In this document: piece after piece, positions 50,111 through 58,135 of the stretch
Layout: every line of letters begins with the position of its first letter
Numbering within the stretch: position 1 is the stretch's first letter
NCBI RefSeq assembly: GCF_016862375.1
Contig: NZ_BOMV01000055.1
Coordinates: 124,001 to 188,000, forward strand
Length of the DNA: 64,000 nt
Reading direction: 5' to 3'
From: Paractinoplanes rishiriensis
GTDB taxonomy: Bacteria > Actinomycetota > Actinomycetes > Mycobacteriales > Micromonosporaceae
Program-made: the position numbers and the translations under genes
The notes under the pieces: model-generated
Told to the model about the DNA's origin: nothing
Database searches by the model: none
The model's input: the letters and a program-made list of their open reading frames with translations, nothing else

Positions 50111-51774
50111 CCGACCACGCCCGCGCCCTGGTGGTGGGCATCGACTTCGGGACCCTGTCCGGACGGGCCGTGGTGGTCCGGGTCAGCGACGGCGCCGAGC
50201 TCGGGTCGGCCGTGCACGCGTACGCGCACGGCGTGGTCGACCGGCACCTGCCGGGCCGGCCCGGGCAGCCGCTCCCGCCGGACTGGGCACTGCAGGTGCC
50301 CTCCGACTACGTCGACGTGCTCAAGAACGCGGTGCCCGAGGCGCTGCGCGCGGCCGGCGCCGACCCCGCCGACGTGATCGGCCTGGCCACCGACTTCACC
50401 GCGTGCACCGTCCTGCCCACCACCCCGGACGGCACCCCGCTCTGCGAGCTCCCGGAATTCGCCGACCGGCCGCACGCGTACATCAAACTCTGGAAGCACC
50501 ACGCCGCCCAGCCGCAGGCGGACCGCATCACCGAGGTCGCCGCGAAGCGCGGCGAGGCCTGGCTGCGCCGGTACGGCGGCCTGATCAGCTCGGAGTGGGA
50601 GTTCGCCAAGGCGCTCCAGGTGCTCGAGGAGGACCCGGAGATCTGGGCGGCCACCCGCTACTGGGTGGAGGCGGCCGACTGGATCGTCTGGCAGATGACC
50701 GGCACCTACCTGCGCAACGCCTGTACGGCCGGCTACAAGGGACAGTACGTCGACGGCAGGTACCCGTCGGAGAGCTACCTGGCCGAGCTCAACCCGGAGT
50801 TCACTGACTTCCCGGCCACCCGGCTGGACGCGCCGATCGGCGAGCTGGGCCAGTCCGCGGGCACCCTCACCGCGCAGGCGGCCGAGTGGATGGGGCTGTC
50901 CACCGACGTCGTGGTGGCGGTCGGCAACGTCGACGCGCACGTGTCGGCGCCGGCCGCGCAGGCGGTCGAGCCGGGCCGGCTGGTGGCCATCATGGGCACC
51001 TCGACATGCCACGTGATGAGCGGCGACGTGCTGCGCGAGGTGCCGGGCATGTGCGGCGTGGTCGACGGCGGCATCGTGCCGGGCCTGTGGGGCTACGAGG
51101 CCGGGCAGTCCGGCGTCGGCGACATCTTCGGCTGGTTCGTGGACAACTGCGTGCCGGCCTCCTACGCGGCGCAGGCCGAGGAGCGCGGCATCTCGGTGCA
51201 CGAGCTGCTCAGCGAACTGGCCGCGAAGCAGCCGGTCGGCGGGCACGGCCTGCTGGCGCTGGACTGGCACTCCGGCAACCGGTCGCCGCTGGTCGACCAC
51301 GAGCTGTCCGGCGTGATCCTGGGGCAGACCCTGGCGACCAAGCCGGAGGACGGCTACCGGGCCCTGGTGGAGTCCACCGCGTACGGCACCCGGTTGATCA
51401 TTGAAACGTTCCGCAATGCGGGCGTTCCGGTCAACGAGCTGATCGTCACCGGCGGCCTGCAGAAAAACCCGCTGGTCATGCAGATCTACGCGGACGTCAC
51501 CCGGATGCCGATCTCGCTGCTCGACTCCGACCAGGGGCCCGCGCTCGGCTCGGCGCTGCATGCGGCGGTGGCCGCCGGCGCCTACCCGGACATCCGGGCC
51601 GCGGCCGCGTCGATGGGCCGGGTGGTCCGCGACGCCTGGCAGCCGAACGAGAGCGACGCCGACCGCTACGACGCGCTCTACGCCGAGTACGTGACCCTGG
51701 TCGACTACCTGGGCCGGCACGGCAACGACGTGATGCGCCGGCTGCGCAAGATCCGTAGAGAGGCCCTCGCGTGA
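50107..51774 (+). CDS. araB: Ribulokinase
   Basis: The 555-residue FGGY-family kinase shows the N-terminal VVGIDFGTLSGRAVVV phosphate-binding loop, the ATDFTACTVLPT region, the HAYIKLWKHHAAQ segment and the catalytic Asp in VGNVDAHVSAPAA, with IMGTSTCHVMSGD and GGLQKNPLVMQIYADVTRMPI in the ATP-binding half. It phosphorylates L-ribulose to L-ribulose 5-phosphate. It starts in the stop codon of the LacI gene and overlaps araD at its end. Confidence 0.96.
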   Translation: MTDHARALVVGIDFGTLSGRAVVVRVSDGAELGSAVHAYAHGVVDRHLPGRPGQPLPPDWALQVPSDYVDVLKNAVPEALRAAGADPADVIGLATDFTACTVLPTTPDGTPLCELPEFADRPHAYIKLWKHHAAQPQADRITEVAAKRGEAWLRRYGGLISSEWEFAKALQVLEEDPEIWAATRYWVEAADWIVWQMTGTYLRNACTAGYKGQYVDGRYPSESYLAELNPEFTDFPATRLDAPIGELGQSAGTLTAQAAEWMGLSTDVVVAVGNVDAHVSAPAAQAVEPGRLVAIMGTSTCHVMSGDVLREVPGMCGVVDGGIVPGLWGYEAGQSGVGDIFGWFVDNCVPASYAAQAEERGISVHELLSELAAKQPVGGHGLLALDWHSGNRSPLVDHELSGVILGQTLATKPEDGYRALVESTAYGTRLIIETFRNAGVPVNELIVTGGLQKNPLVMQIYADVTRMPISLLDSDQGPALGSALHAAVAAGAYPDIRAAAASMGRVVRDAWQPNESDADRYDALYAEYVTLVDYLGRHGNDVMRRLRKIRREALA

Positions 51775-52505
51775 GAGACCTGATGACCGAGGTCCTGGAG
51801 GCCAACAAGCGCATCGCGTCAGCCGGGCTGGCGACCCTGACCTGGGGCAACGTCAGCGGCGTCGACCGCGGCGCCGGGGTCTACGTGATCAAGCCGTCCG
51901 GGGTGCCCTATGACCAGCTCACCGTGGAGTCGCTGGTCACCGTCGAGATCGAGAGCGGCAAGGTGGTCGGCGGCACCCTCAAGCCGTCCGTCGACAGCGA
52001 AACCCATCGGCTGCTCTACCAGGCGTTTCCCTCCATCGGTGGGATCACACACACCCATTCCACGTACGCGGTCGCGTTCGCACAGGCCGGGCGGGAGATC
52101 CCGGTGCTGGGCACCACCCACGCCGACAACTTCGACGGACCGATCCGGGTCACCCGCGATCTCACCCCCCAGGAGTGCGAACGCGACTACGAGCGCAACA
52201 CCGGACTGGCCATCCTGGACACGCTCGACGGTGACGCCGACGGGGTGCCGGCCGTGCTGACCGCCGGGCACGGGCCGTTCACCTGGGGCAAGAACGCCAC
52301 CAGGTCGCTGGAGGCGGCGATCGTCTGCGAGGCGGTCGCCCAGATCGCCCTGCACACGCTGGCGCTGAATCCGGCCGCGTCGCCGCCCGAGCACCTGATC
52401 CGGCGGCACTACAGCCGCAAGCACGGCCCCGACGCGTACTACGGCAACAGTGCCGACCCGCTGCGGAATACAGAAAGTAAACCGCGGAGACCGGAGGCGG
52501 GCTGA
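51771..52505 (+). CDS. araD: L-ribulose-5-phosphate 4-epimerase
   Basis: The 244-residue class II aldolase-family protein has LATLTWGNVSGVDR, KPSGVPYDQLTVES, the zinc-binding GGITHTHSTYAVAFAQAGREIPVLGTTHAD and GHGPFTWGKNATRSLEAA with the third His. It converts L-ribulose 5-phosphate to D-xylulose 5-phosphate. The GTG start overlaps the araB stop; araA follows after two bases. Confidence 0.96.
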   Translation: MRDLMTEVLEANKRIASAGLATLTWGNVSGVDRGAGVYVIKPSGVPYDQLTVESLVTVEIESGKVVGGTLKPSVDSETHRLLYQAFPSIGGITHTHSTYAVAFAQAGREIPVLGTTHADNFDGPIRVTRDLTPQECERDYERNTGLAILDTLDGDADGVPAVLTAGHGPFTWGKNATRSLEAAIVCEAVAQIALHTLALNPAASPPEHLIRRHYSRKHGPDAYYGNSADPLRNTESKPRRPEAG

Positions 52506-52507
52506 CC

Positions 52508-54016
52508 ATGAACCCGTTCCACGGCCGGGAGATCTGGTTCCTGACCGGCAGCCAGGGTCTCTACGGCGAGGACACGCTGGCGCAGGTCGCCGCGCAGTCG
52601 CAGCAGGTGGTCGCGCAACTGGACGGCGCCGCGGACATCCCGGTCCGGGTGGTGTGGCGGCCGGTGCTCACCGACGCCGCCGGTATCAAGGCCGTCATGG
52701 TGGCCGCGAACGCCGACGACCACTGCATCGGGGTGATCGCCTGGATGCACACGTTCTCGCCGGCCAAGATGTGGATCAGCGGGCTGGAGACGCTGCAGAA
52801 ACCGCTGTTGCACCTGCACACCCAGGCACACCGGTCGCTGCCCTGGGGCACCATCGACATGGACTTCATGAACCTGAACCAGGCCGCGCACGGCGACCGC
52901 GAGTTCGGGTACGTGCAGACCAGGCTCGGGGTGGCCCGCACCACGGTGGCCGGGCACGCGTCCGAGCCGCGCACCGCCGAGCGGATCGGGTCCTGGGCGC
53001 GGGCCGCCATCGCGGTGGCGACCATGCGGTCGTTGCGGCTGGCCCGGTTCGGCGACAACATGCGCGACGTCGCGGTCACCGAGGGCGACAAGGTCGAGGC
53101 GGAACGGCACTTCGGGGTGTCGGTCAACACGTACGGCGTCAATGATCTTGTCAAGGTTGTCGACGCGGTGCCCGAGCCGGCCATCGACGACCTGGTGGCC
53201 GAGTACGACGAGCTCTACGCGGTGGCGCCGGCGCTGCAGGCGGGCGGCGACCGGCGGGACGACCTGCGTTACGGCGCCCGGATCGAGGCCGGGCTGCGGC
53301 AGTTCCTCGGCGACGGCGGGTTCGGCGCGTTCACCACCAACTTCGAGGACCTGGGCGGGCTCCGGCAGCTGCCCGGCCTCGCGGTGCAGCGGCTGATGGC
53401 CGACGGGTACGGGTTCGGCGGCGAGGGCGACTGGAAGACGTCGATGCTGCTGGCCACGCTCAAGGCCGCGAGCCACGGGCTGCCCGGCGGCACCTCCTTC
53501 ATGGAGGACTACACCTACCACCTGGGCCCGGGCCCGCAGCGGATCCTGGGCGCGCACATGCTCGAGGTCTGCCCGTCAATCGCCGGCGACACGCCCACCC
53601 TGGAAATACACCCGCTCGGGATCGGCGGGCGCGAGGACCCGGTCCGGCTGAAGTTCTCGGCGGCGTCCGGTCCGGGTGTGGTGGTCGGCATATGTGACAT
53701 GGGCGACCGGTTCCGGCTGGTGGGCAACGTGGTGAACGTAATACAGCCGGACGCCGGGCTGACCGCGCTGCCGGTGGCCTCGGCCGTGTGGGAACCGGCT
53801 CCCGACCTGCCTACGTCGGCCGAGTGCTGGCTGATGGCGGGCGGTCCGCATCACACCGTGCTGAGCACGGCACTGGACGCTTCGACGGTCGAGCAGTTCG
53901 CCGAACTGACCCGCACCGAACTGGTGCTGATCGATGCCGCGAGCACCCCGTCGTCGATCCGCCGGGAGCTCCGGTGGAACGCCGCATATCAGCTCCTCGC
54001 AGGTGGACTGCGATGA
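52508..54016 (+). CDS. araA: L-arabinose isomerase
   Basis: The 502-residue protein is full-length for AraA, with IWFLTGSQGLYGEDTL at the start, WMHTFSPAKMWISGLETLQKPLLHLHTQ, MDFMNLNQAAHGDREFG, the active-site FEDLGGLRQLPGLAVQRLMADGYGFGGEGDWKT with catalytic Glu, and MEDYTYHLGPGPQRILGAHMLEVCPS with metal-binding His. It isomerises L-arabinose to L-ribulose, the first step. No arabinose transporter gene lies beside the operon; import must use another system. Confidence 0.97.
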   Translation: MNPFHGREIWFLTGSQGLYGEDTLAQVAAQSQQVVAQLDGAADIPVRVVWRPVLTDAAGIKAVMVAANADDHCIGVIAWMHTFSPAKMWISGLETLQKPLLHLHTQAHRSLPWGTIDMDFMNLNQAAHGDREFGYVQTRLGVARTTVAGHASEPRTAERIGSWARAAIAVATMRSLRLARFGDNMRDVAVTEGDKVEAERHFGVSVNTYGVNDLVKVVDAVPEPAIDDLVAEYDELYAVAPALQAGGDRRDDLRYGARIEAGLRQFLGDGGFGAFTTNFEDLGGLRQLPGLAVQRLMADGYGFGGEGDWKTSMLLATLKAASHGLPGGTSFMEDYTYHLGPGPQRILGAHMLEVCPSIAGDTPTLEIHPLGIGGREDPVRLKFSAASGPGVVVGICDMGDRFRLVGNVVNVIQPDAGLTALPVASAVWEPAPDLPTSAECWLMAGGPHHTVLSTALDASTVEQFAELTRTELVLIDAASTPSSIRRELRWNAAYQLLAGGLR

Positions 54017-54046
54017 AGCGCTATCCTGCCCGCAACAGGATGCGGG

Positions 54047-55087
54047 GTGCGGGTGAGCGTGAAGCGCGGACGGCCGCCGGGCATGATGGACGTCGCCCGG
54101 CTCGCGGGGGTGTCACATCAGACCGTCTCGCGTGTGCTCAACGAGCACAAGAATGTGAGCGAGCAGACCCGGCTCAAGGTCCGGGCGGCGATCGCCGAGC
54201 TGGGCTACCGGCCCGACCGGGCGGCGCGGGCCCTGGTGACCGGCACCTCCCAGGTGATCGGCGTGGTGGCGCAGAACTCGTCGCTGTACGGTCCCGCGTC
54301 GATGCTGACCGCGTTCGAGGAGGCCGCCCAGGAGACCGGCTTCGCGGTGAACGTGGGCAGCGTCCGCAGCCTGGACGAGCGCTCGATCGCCGACGCCGTC
54401 GAGCGCCACCTGGACCAGCGGGTGGCCGGCCTCGTGGTGATCGCGCCGGTGGCCAGCGCCGGCCCAGCCCTCGAGCAGCTGCCCGCCGACGTCCCGCTGG
54501 TGACCATCGACGGTGACCCGGAACGCTCCAGCACGCTGGTGACGGTCGACCAGGTGGCCGGCGCCCGCGCCGCGACCAGGCACCTGCTGGACGCGGGGCA
54601 CCGCACAGTGTGGCACATCTCGGGCCCGTCCGACTGGTTCGACGCGGCCGGCCGGGTGCGCGGCTGGGAGGACACGCTGACCGAGGCCGGCCTGGAGATC
54701 CCGCCGCTGCTGACCGGCGACTGGAGCGCCGCGTCGGGCTACCGCAACGGCCAGTTGCTGGCCCGCCTGCCGGACGTCACCGCGGTCTTCACGGCGAACG
54801 ATCACATCGCGCTGGGCCTGCTGCGGGCGCTGAACGAGCACGGCCGCCGGGTGCCCGACGACGTGAGCATCGTGGGCTTCGACGACGTGCCGGAAGCGGC
54901 GTACTTCACGCCGCCGCTGACCACGGTGCGGCCTGACTTCGCGGCGGCCGCCACGGCCAGCCTCGACCTGCTGATGGCGCAGATCGAATCGGGCACCGGG
55001 TCGGCCGGCGCCGGGGCACGGCGGACCATCGCACCGACGCTCATCGAGCGGGACAGTGTGGGCCGCCCGGGCCCGGACCAGGCCTGA
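54047..55087 (+). CDS. LacI-family regulator downstream of araA, paralogue of the upstream one
   Basis: The 346-residue protein has the HTH MMDVARLAGVSHQTVSRVLNEHKNVSEQTRLKVRAAIAELGYRPDRAARALVTG and the ligand domain with VVAQNSSLYGPASM, DAGHRTVWHISGPSDWFDAAGR, ANDHIALGLLRALNEHG and GFDDVPEAAYFTPPLTTVR, closely matching the LacI protein upstream of araB. The GTG at 54047 has AGGA six bases before it. It follows araA by 30 bp and is probably co-transcribed. Confidence 0.9.
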   Translation: MRVSVKRGRPPGMMDVARLAGVSHQTVSRVLNEHKNVSEQTRLKVRAAIAELGYRPDRAARALVTGTSQVIGVVAQNSSLYGPASMLTAFEEAAQETGFAVNVGSVRSLDERSIADAVERHLDQRVAGLVVIAPVASAGPALEQLPADVPLVTIDGDPERSSTLVTVDQVAGARAATRHLLDAGHRTVWHISGPSDWFDAAGRVRGWEDTLTEAGLEIPPLLTGDWSAASGYRNGQLLARLPDVTAVFTANDHIALGLLRALNEHGRRVPDDVSIVGFDDVPEAAYFTPPLTTVRPDFAAAATASLDLLMAQIESGTGSAGAGARRTIAPTLIERDSVGRPGPDQA

Positions 55088-55328
55088 CTTCCGGGAAGCC
55101 GCAAGTATTGATGGTTGCCGATGATCGGTGCCGGATTTGTCCGTTGAAACTCGGTGCGCAGCCCACTTGACACCCGCGCTGTGATCGTTAACATTCGATG
55201 AAACGCCGCCGTAACCCCACAGCAATTTTCTGCTTGTGAACGTGAACATCGTCAAGCGTTGCGGCGCGACTAGTCCCCCGCCGGGGCCATCAGGGGAGTG
55301 ATGGTCCCGGCGGGTCACAAGTAGGCTC
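55088..55328. promoter_or_regulatory. Promoter with LacI-type sites and a strong hairpin, no gene under it
   Basis: TTGACA (55168-55173), TGTGATCGTTAACA (55180-55193) and TGTGAACGTGAACA (55235-55248) resemble the ara promoter region at 48.9 kb. A 16-bp hairpin (55277-55314) follows. No ORF starts between the promoter and the hairpin; the exonuclease begins 15 bp after it. Confidence 0.5.
55277..55314 (+). terminator. Strong hairpin upstream of exonuclease start
   Basis: A 16-bp stem with one mismatch (CCCGCCGGGGCCATCA, 6-nt loop, complement) without a T-tract. It could end a short RNA or lie in the exonuclease 5'-UTR. Confidence 0.5.
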
Positions 55329-56333
55329 ATGCGCGTGCCGGTGCTGTTGGTTCTCGACGGGAACAGCCTCCTGCACCGTGCGTACCATGCGGGCGCCGCC
55401 GAGGGACACCTGGCACCGGACGGCTCGCCCATCTGGGCCCTGCGCGGTCTCGTCGGCTATCTGGCCCGCGCCGCCGCCCATCTCCGGCCCGACGCGGTGC
55501 TGGTGGGCTTCGACTGCCCGGTCTCGTCGGCCCGGCGCACCTCGTACCCCGGATACAAGGCACACCGCCCCGACAAGCCCGCCGACCTGACCGCCCAGCT
55601 CGAGGTCGCGCCGGCGATGCTGGCCGAGGCCGGCGTCTGCACCGTGGTCCCGCCCGCCTACGAGGCCGACGACGTGCTGGCCAGCGCCGCGGCCGCCGCT
55701 CGCCGCGACGGCTGGCAGTCGGTGCTGATGACCAGCGACCGGGACGCGTTCGCCCTGATCGGACCGGACACATCGGTGCTGCGCGTGCGCAACGGCGGCT
55801 TCGACGAGGCCACCCTGATCGACGCCGACGGCCTGCCCGCCCTCTACGGCGTGCAGCCCACCCAGTACCGCGACTTCGCGGCCCTGCGCGGCGACCCGTC
55901 CGACAACCTCACCGGCATCCGCCGGTTCGGCGCCACCACGGCCCGCAAGCTGCTGTCCACCTTCGGCACCGTCGAGGCCGCCTGGCAGGCCGCCCCGGAC
56001 GCCCTGCGCGCCGCCGTGGGCGACCACGCGGCCGGCTTCTTCGCCGACCCCGCGGCCCGCGAAATCGTCGCCCGCAACCGCCGGCTGATGAGCATGCGCG
56101 ACGACCTCGCCCTGCCCGGCCTGGCCGCGGCCCGGCTCCCGCTCAGCTATGCCACGGTCCGGCAGGCCCTGCGCGCCCGCGGCATCAACCTGGGCCCGTC
56201 GCTGTGGGCGCTGGTGGACGGCACTCCCCCACCGGCCGAGGCCGACCAGACCCCGGAGCTGCGCCCGTGGGTCTTCCGCAGCGGCCTGAAGGCCCGCCGC
56301 GACCCCATCCCCGGCCAGCTGTCACTGTTCTGA
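55329..56333 (+). CDS. 5'-3' exonuclease (PolA N-terminal/FEN-like)
   Basis: The 334-residue protein corresponds to the 5'-nuclease domain of DNA polymerase I without polymerase: LLVLDGNSLLHRAYHAG, VGFDCPVSSARRTSYPGYKAHRP, the metal-binding YEADDVLASAAAAARR and MTSDRDAFALI, the DFAALRGDPSDNLTGIRRFGATTARKLL helix-hairpin-helix. It would act on flap or nicked DNA in repair or RNA-primer removal. The C-terminal end QLSLF resembles the sliding-clamp-binding motif, though this is only suggestive. Confidence 0.9.
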   Translation: MRVPVLLVLDGNSLLHRAYHAGAAEGHLAPDGSPIWALRGLVGYLARAAAHLRPDAVLVGFDCPVSSARRTSYPGYKAHRPDKPADLTAQLEVAPAMLAEAGVCTVVPPAYEADDVLASAAAAARRDGWQSVLMTSDRDAFALIGPDTSVLRVRNGGFDEATLIDADGLPALYGVQPTQYRDFAALRGDPSDNLTGIRRFGATTARKLLSTFGTVEAAWQAAPDALRAAVGDHAAGFFADPAAREIVARNRRLMSMRDDLALPGLAAARLPLSYATVRQALRARGINLGPSLWALVDGTPPPAEADQTPELRPWVFRSGLKARRDPIPGQLSLF

Positions 56334-56334
56334 C

Positions 56335-56814
56335 ATGCGTCTCGTCCCGCTCACCGCCGCGCACGAGGACGCGATCCTCGCCTTCGAGACGGTCAACCGC
56401 GACTACTTCGCCGCCTCGGTGCCCGACCGCGGCGACGACTACTTCGCCGCCTACCCGGACCGGCACGCCGCCCTGCTGGACTATCAGCGGGCCGGCACCG
56501 ACCGCTTCCACGTCGTGATGACGGACGACGGCACGGTGGCCGGCCGGGTCAACGTCACCCTCATCGCGAACGGCGAGGCGGAACTGGGCTATCGCATCGG
56601 CCGCGACTTCGCGGGCCGGGGCGTGGCCACCGAGGCGGTCCGCCAGGTGTGCCTGCTGGCCCGCGACGAATACGGCCTGGTCCGGCTGCGGGCGGCGGCC
56701 ACGATGGACAATCCCGGTTCGCGGACTGTGCTGCTGCGCAACGGCTTCGCCCTCGGCGCCGAGACCACGCTGAGCGGCCGCCCGGGACACTGGTTCGCCC
56801 GCTCGCTGCGTTAA
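56335..56814 (+). CDS. GNAT-family N-acetyltransferase (RimJ-like)
   Basis: The 159-residue protein begins MRLVPLTAAHEDAILAFE and has the GNAT acetyl-CoA motif (ELGYRIGRDFAGRGVATEAVRQVC) and the following RLRAAATMDNPGSRTVLLRNGFALG. It resembles ribosomal-protein-type or small-molecule acetyltransferases of the RimJ/L group; the substrate is unknown. It starts one base after the exonuclease stop, so the two are probably co-transcribed. Confidence 0.88.
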   Translation: MRLVPLTAAHEDAILAFETVNRDYFAASVPDRGDDYFAAYPDRHAALLDYQRAGTDRFHVVMTDDGTVAGRVNVTLIANGEAELGYRIGRDFAGRGVATEAVRQVCLLARDEYGLVRLRAAATMDNPGSRTVLLRNGFALGAETTLSGRPGHWFARSLR

Positions 56815-56880
56815 CGCCGGCCCGACTTCCGGGAAGCGATCCGGATGGCCGGGCTGACAGCGGGCCGGTACGCTCCGCGC

Positions 56881-57297
56881 ATGTCGGTCACAGTGGGCAT
56901 TTTGCGCGAGTTGGAATGCCGGCGGCTGCGCGGGCTCGTCGACGCGGACGAGAGCGTGCTGGAGGCGCTGCACGATCCGGAGTTCGTGCTGGTGCATCCC
57001 GGCGGCGGGGTGTGGTCGCGGGCGTTCTATCTGGGCGGGGTGCTGTCCGGCGAGATCGACTACCGGCGGTTCGAGCCGGACTCCGAGATCGACGTCCGGG
57101 TCGACGGCGGACTCGCGGTGGTGCGGTACCGGTCGGTCATCGACATCCAGGTGCGCGGCCAGCAGGGCGGGACGCTCGCGTGCTGGCACATGGACTGCTA
57201 CCGGTACGGGCCCACCTGGCGGGTCCTCTGGTCGCAGGCCACCGAGATCCCGCCAGATTCAAACGAGCCGGGCCCGGATCACCAGGAACGTGGGTAA
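56881..57297 (+). CDS. NTF2-like/DUF4440 protein
   Basis: The protein (138 aa from the ATG at 56881; an earlier ATG at 56845 is in frame) has the cone-shaped NTF2-like fold signature: RRLRGLVDADESVLEALHDPEFVLVHPGGGVWSRAFYLGG and AVVRYRSVIDIQV, WHMDCYRYGPTWRVLWSQATE. Members are enzymes or binding proteins of many kinds, so no function is assigned. It precedes the convergent MBL-fold gene. Confidence 0.8.
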   Translation: MSVTVGILRELECRRLRGLVDADESVLEALHDPEFVLVHPGGGVWSRAFYLGGVLSGEIDYRRFEPDSEIDVRVDGGLAVVRYRSVIDIQVRGQQGGTLACWHMDCYRYGPTWRVLWSQATEIPPDSNEPGPDHQERG

Positions 57298-57327
57298 CGT
57301 TCCGCGGTCAGCCAGGCCCGCGGGCCG

Positions 57328-58080
57328 TCACAGCGAGGCGGCCAGTTTCTGCAGCGCCTCCTTCGCACCGCTGGTCAATGGGTCGCCGTGGCCGGGCAGG
57401 ATGGTGCGGATGTCCAGGCCGGCCAGCTTCTTGACCGACGCGGCCGCCTGCGCCCCGTCGGCGGTGAACTGGGGATTGGAGCCTTCCAGCCCGTTCTGGG
57501 TGCGCAGCGCGTCACCGGAGACGAGGGTGCCGGTGGTCGGGTCGAACACGCACACGTGGCCCAGGGTGTGCCCCGGCGTGCCGACGATCTGCAGGCCGAA
57601 GACCTCGTCGCCGTCCTTGACGGCCTTGAGCGGCTTCGGCGAGCCGATCGCGGACACGTCCGCCTCGCCGGCGTAGATCGTCGCGCCGGTGGCCAGCGGG
57701 ACCACGTCGGCCAGGCCGCCGGCGTGGTCCTGGTGCTGGTGGGTGAGGATCACGTGCTTCACCGACGACCAGGTCTGGCCGGCCGCCTTGAGACCGTCCT
57801 CGATCGACGAGCCCGAGCCGGGGGTGCCCAGGTCGACCACGGCCACCTCGCTGCCGCGGACCAGCAGATAGGCGGAGACGAACGAAAGGTTGACGCGCTT
57901 CCAGTCACCGGTGTCGCCGGCCGGGGCGGCGGCACTGCTCGGCGAGATGGGCGAGGGAGTCGCGGACGGGGATTCCCCGGACGTGGAGCAGGCCGCCACC
58001 GAGTTCAGGACGGTCACCCCGAGAACACCTGACCCGGCGGTGAAGAGAAGCCGCCGGCGCGTGATGCGGAAGTCGGTCAT
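57328..58080 (-). CDS. Exported MBL-fold metallo-hydrolase, Tat lipoprotein
   Basis: The 250-residue protein starts with a twin-arginine motif (TRRRLLF) and lipobox-like SVAAC (Cys31), followed by a Ser/Pro-rich linker (about 32-55). The metallo-beta-lactamase fold has the zinc motif THQHQDHAGG, the third His in VGTPGHTLGHVCVFD and the Asp/His in LVSGDAL and LPGHGDP. It is therefore an extracellular hydrolase on the membrane surface; similar enzymes act on lactones, thiol esters or beta-lactams. Confidence 0.88.
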   Translation of the reverse strand: MTDFRITRRRLLFTAGSGVLGVTVLNSVAACSTSGESPSATPSPISPSSAAAPAGDTGDWKRVNLSFVSAYLLVRGSEVAVVDLGTPGSGSSIEDGLKAAGQTWSSVKHVILTHQHQDHAGGLADVVPLATGATIYAGEADVSAIGSPKPLKAVKDGDEVFGLQIVGTPGHTLGHVCVFDPTTGTLVSGDALRTQNGLEGSNPQFTADGAQAAASVKKLAGLDIRTILPGHGDPLTSGAKEALQKLAASL

Positions 58081-58135
58081 AAGCCATTGTGCCGCGGCAA
58101 CGGAGATCGCGCGGCCCGTGGCCGGGACCGGTCGA

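Noticed and set aside
49744..51720. 658-codon leftward frame opposite araB
   Set aside because: Antisense of araB and the end of the LacI gene; no recognisable motif.
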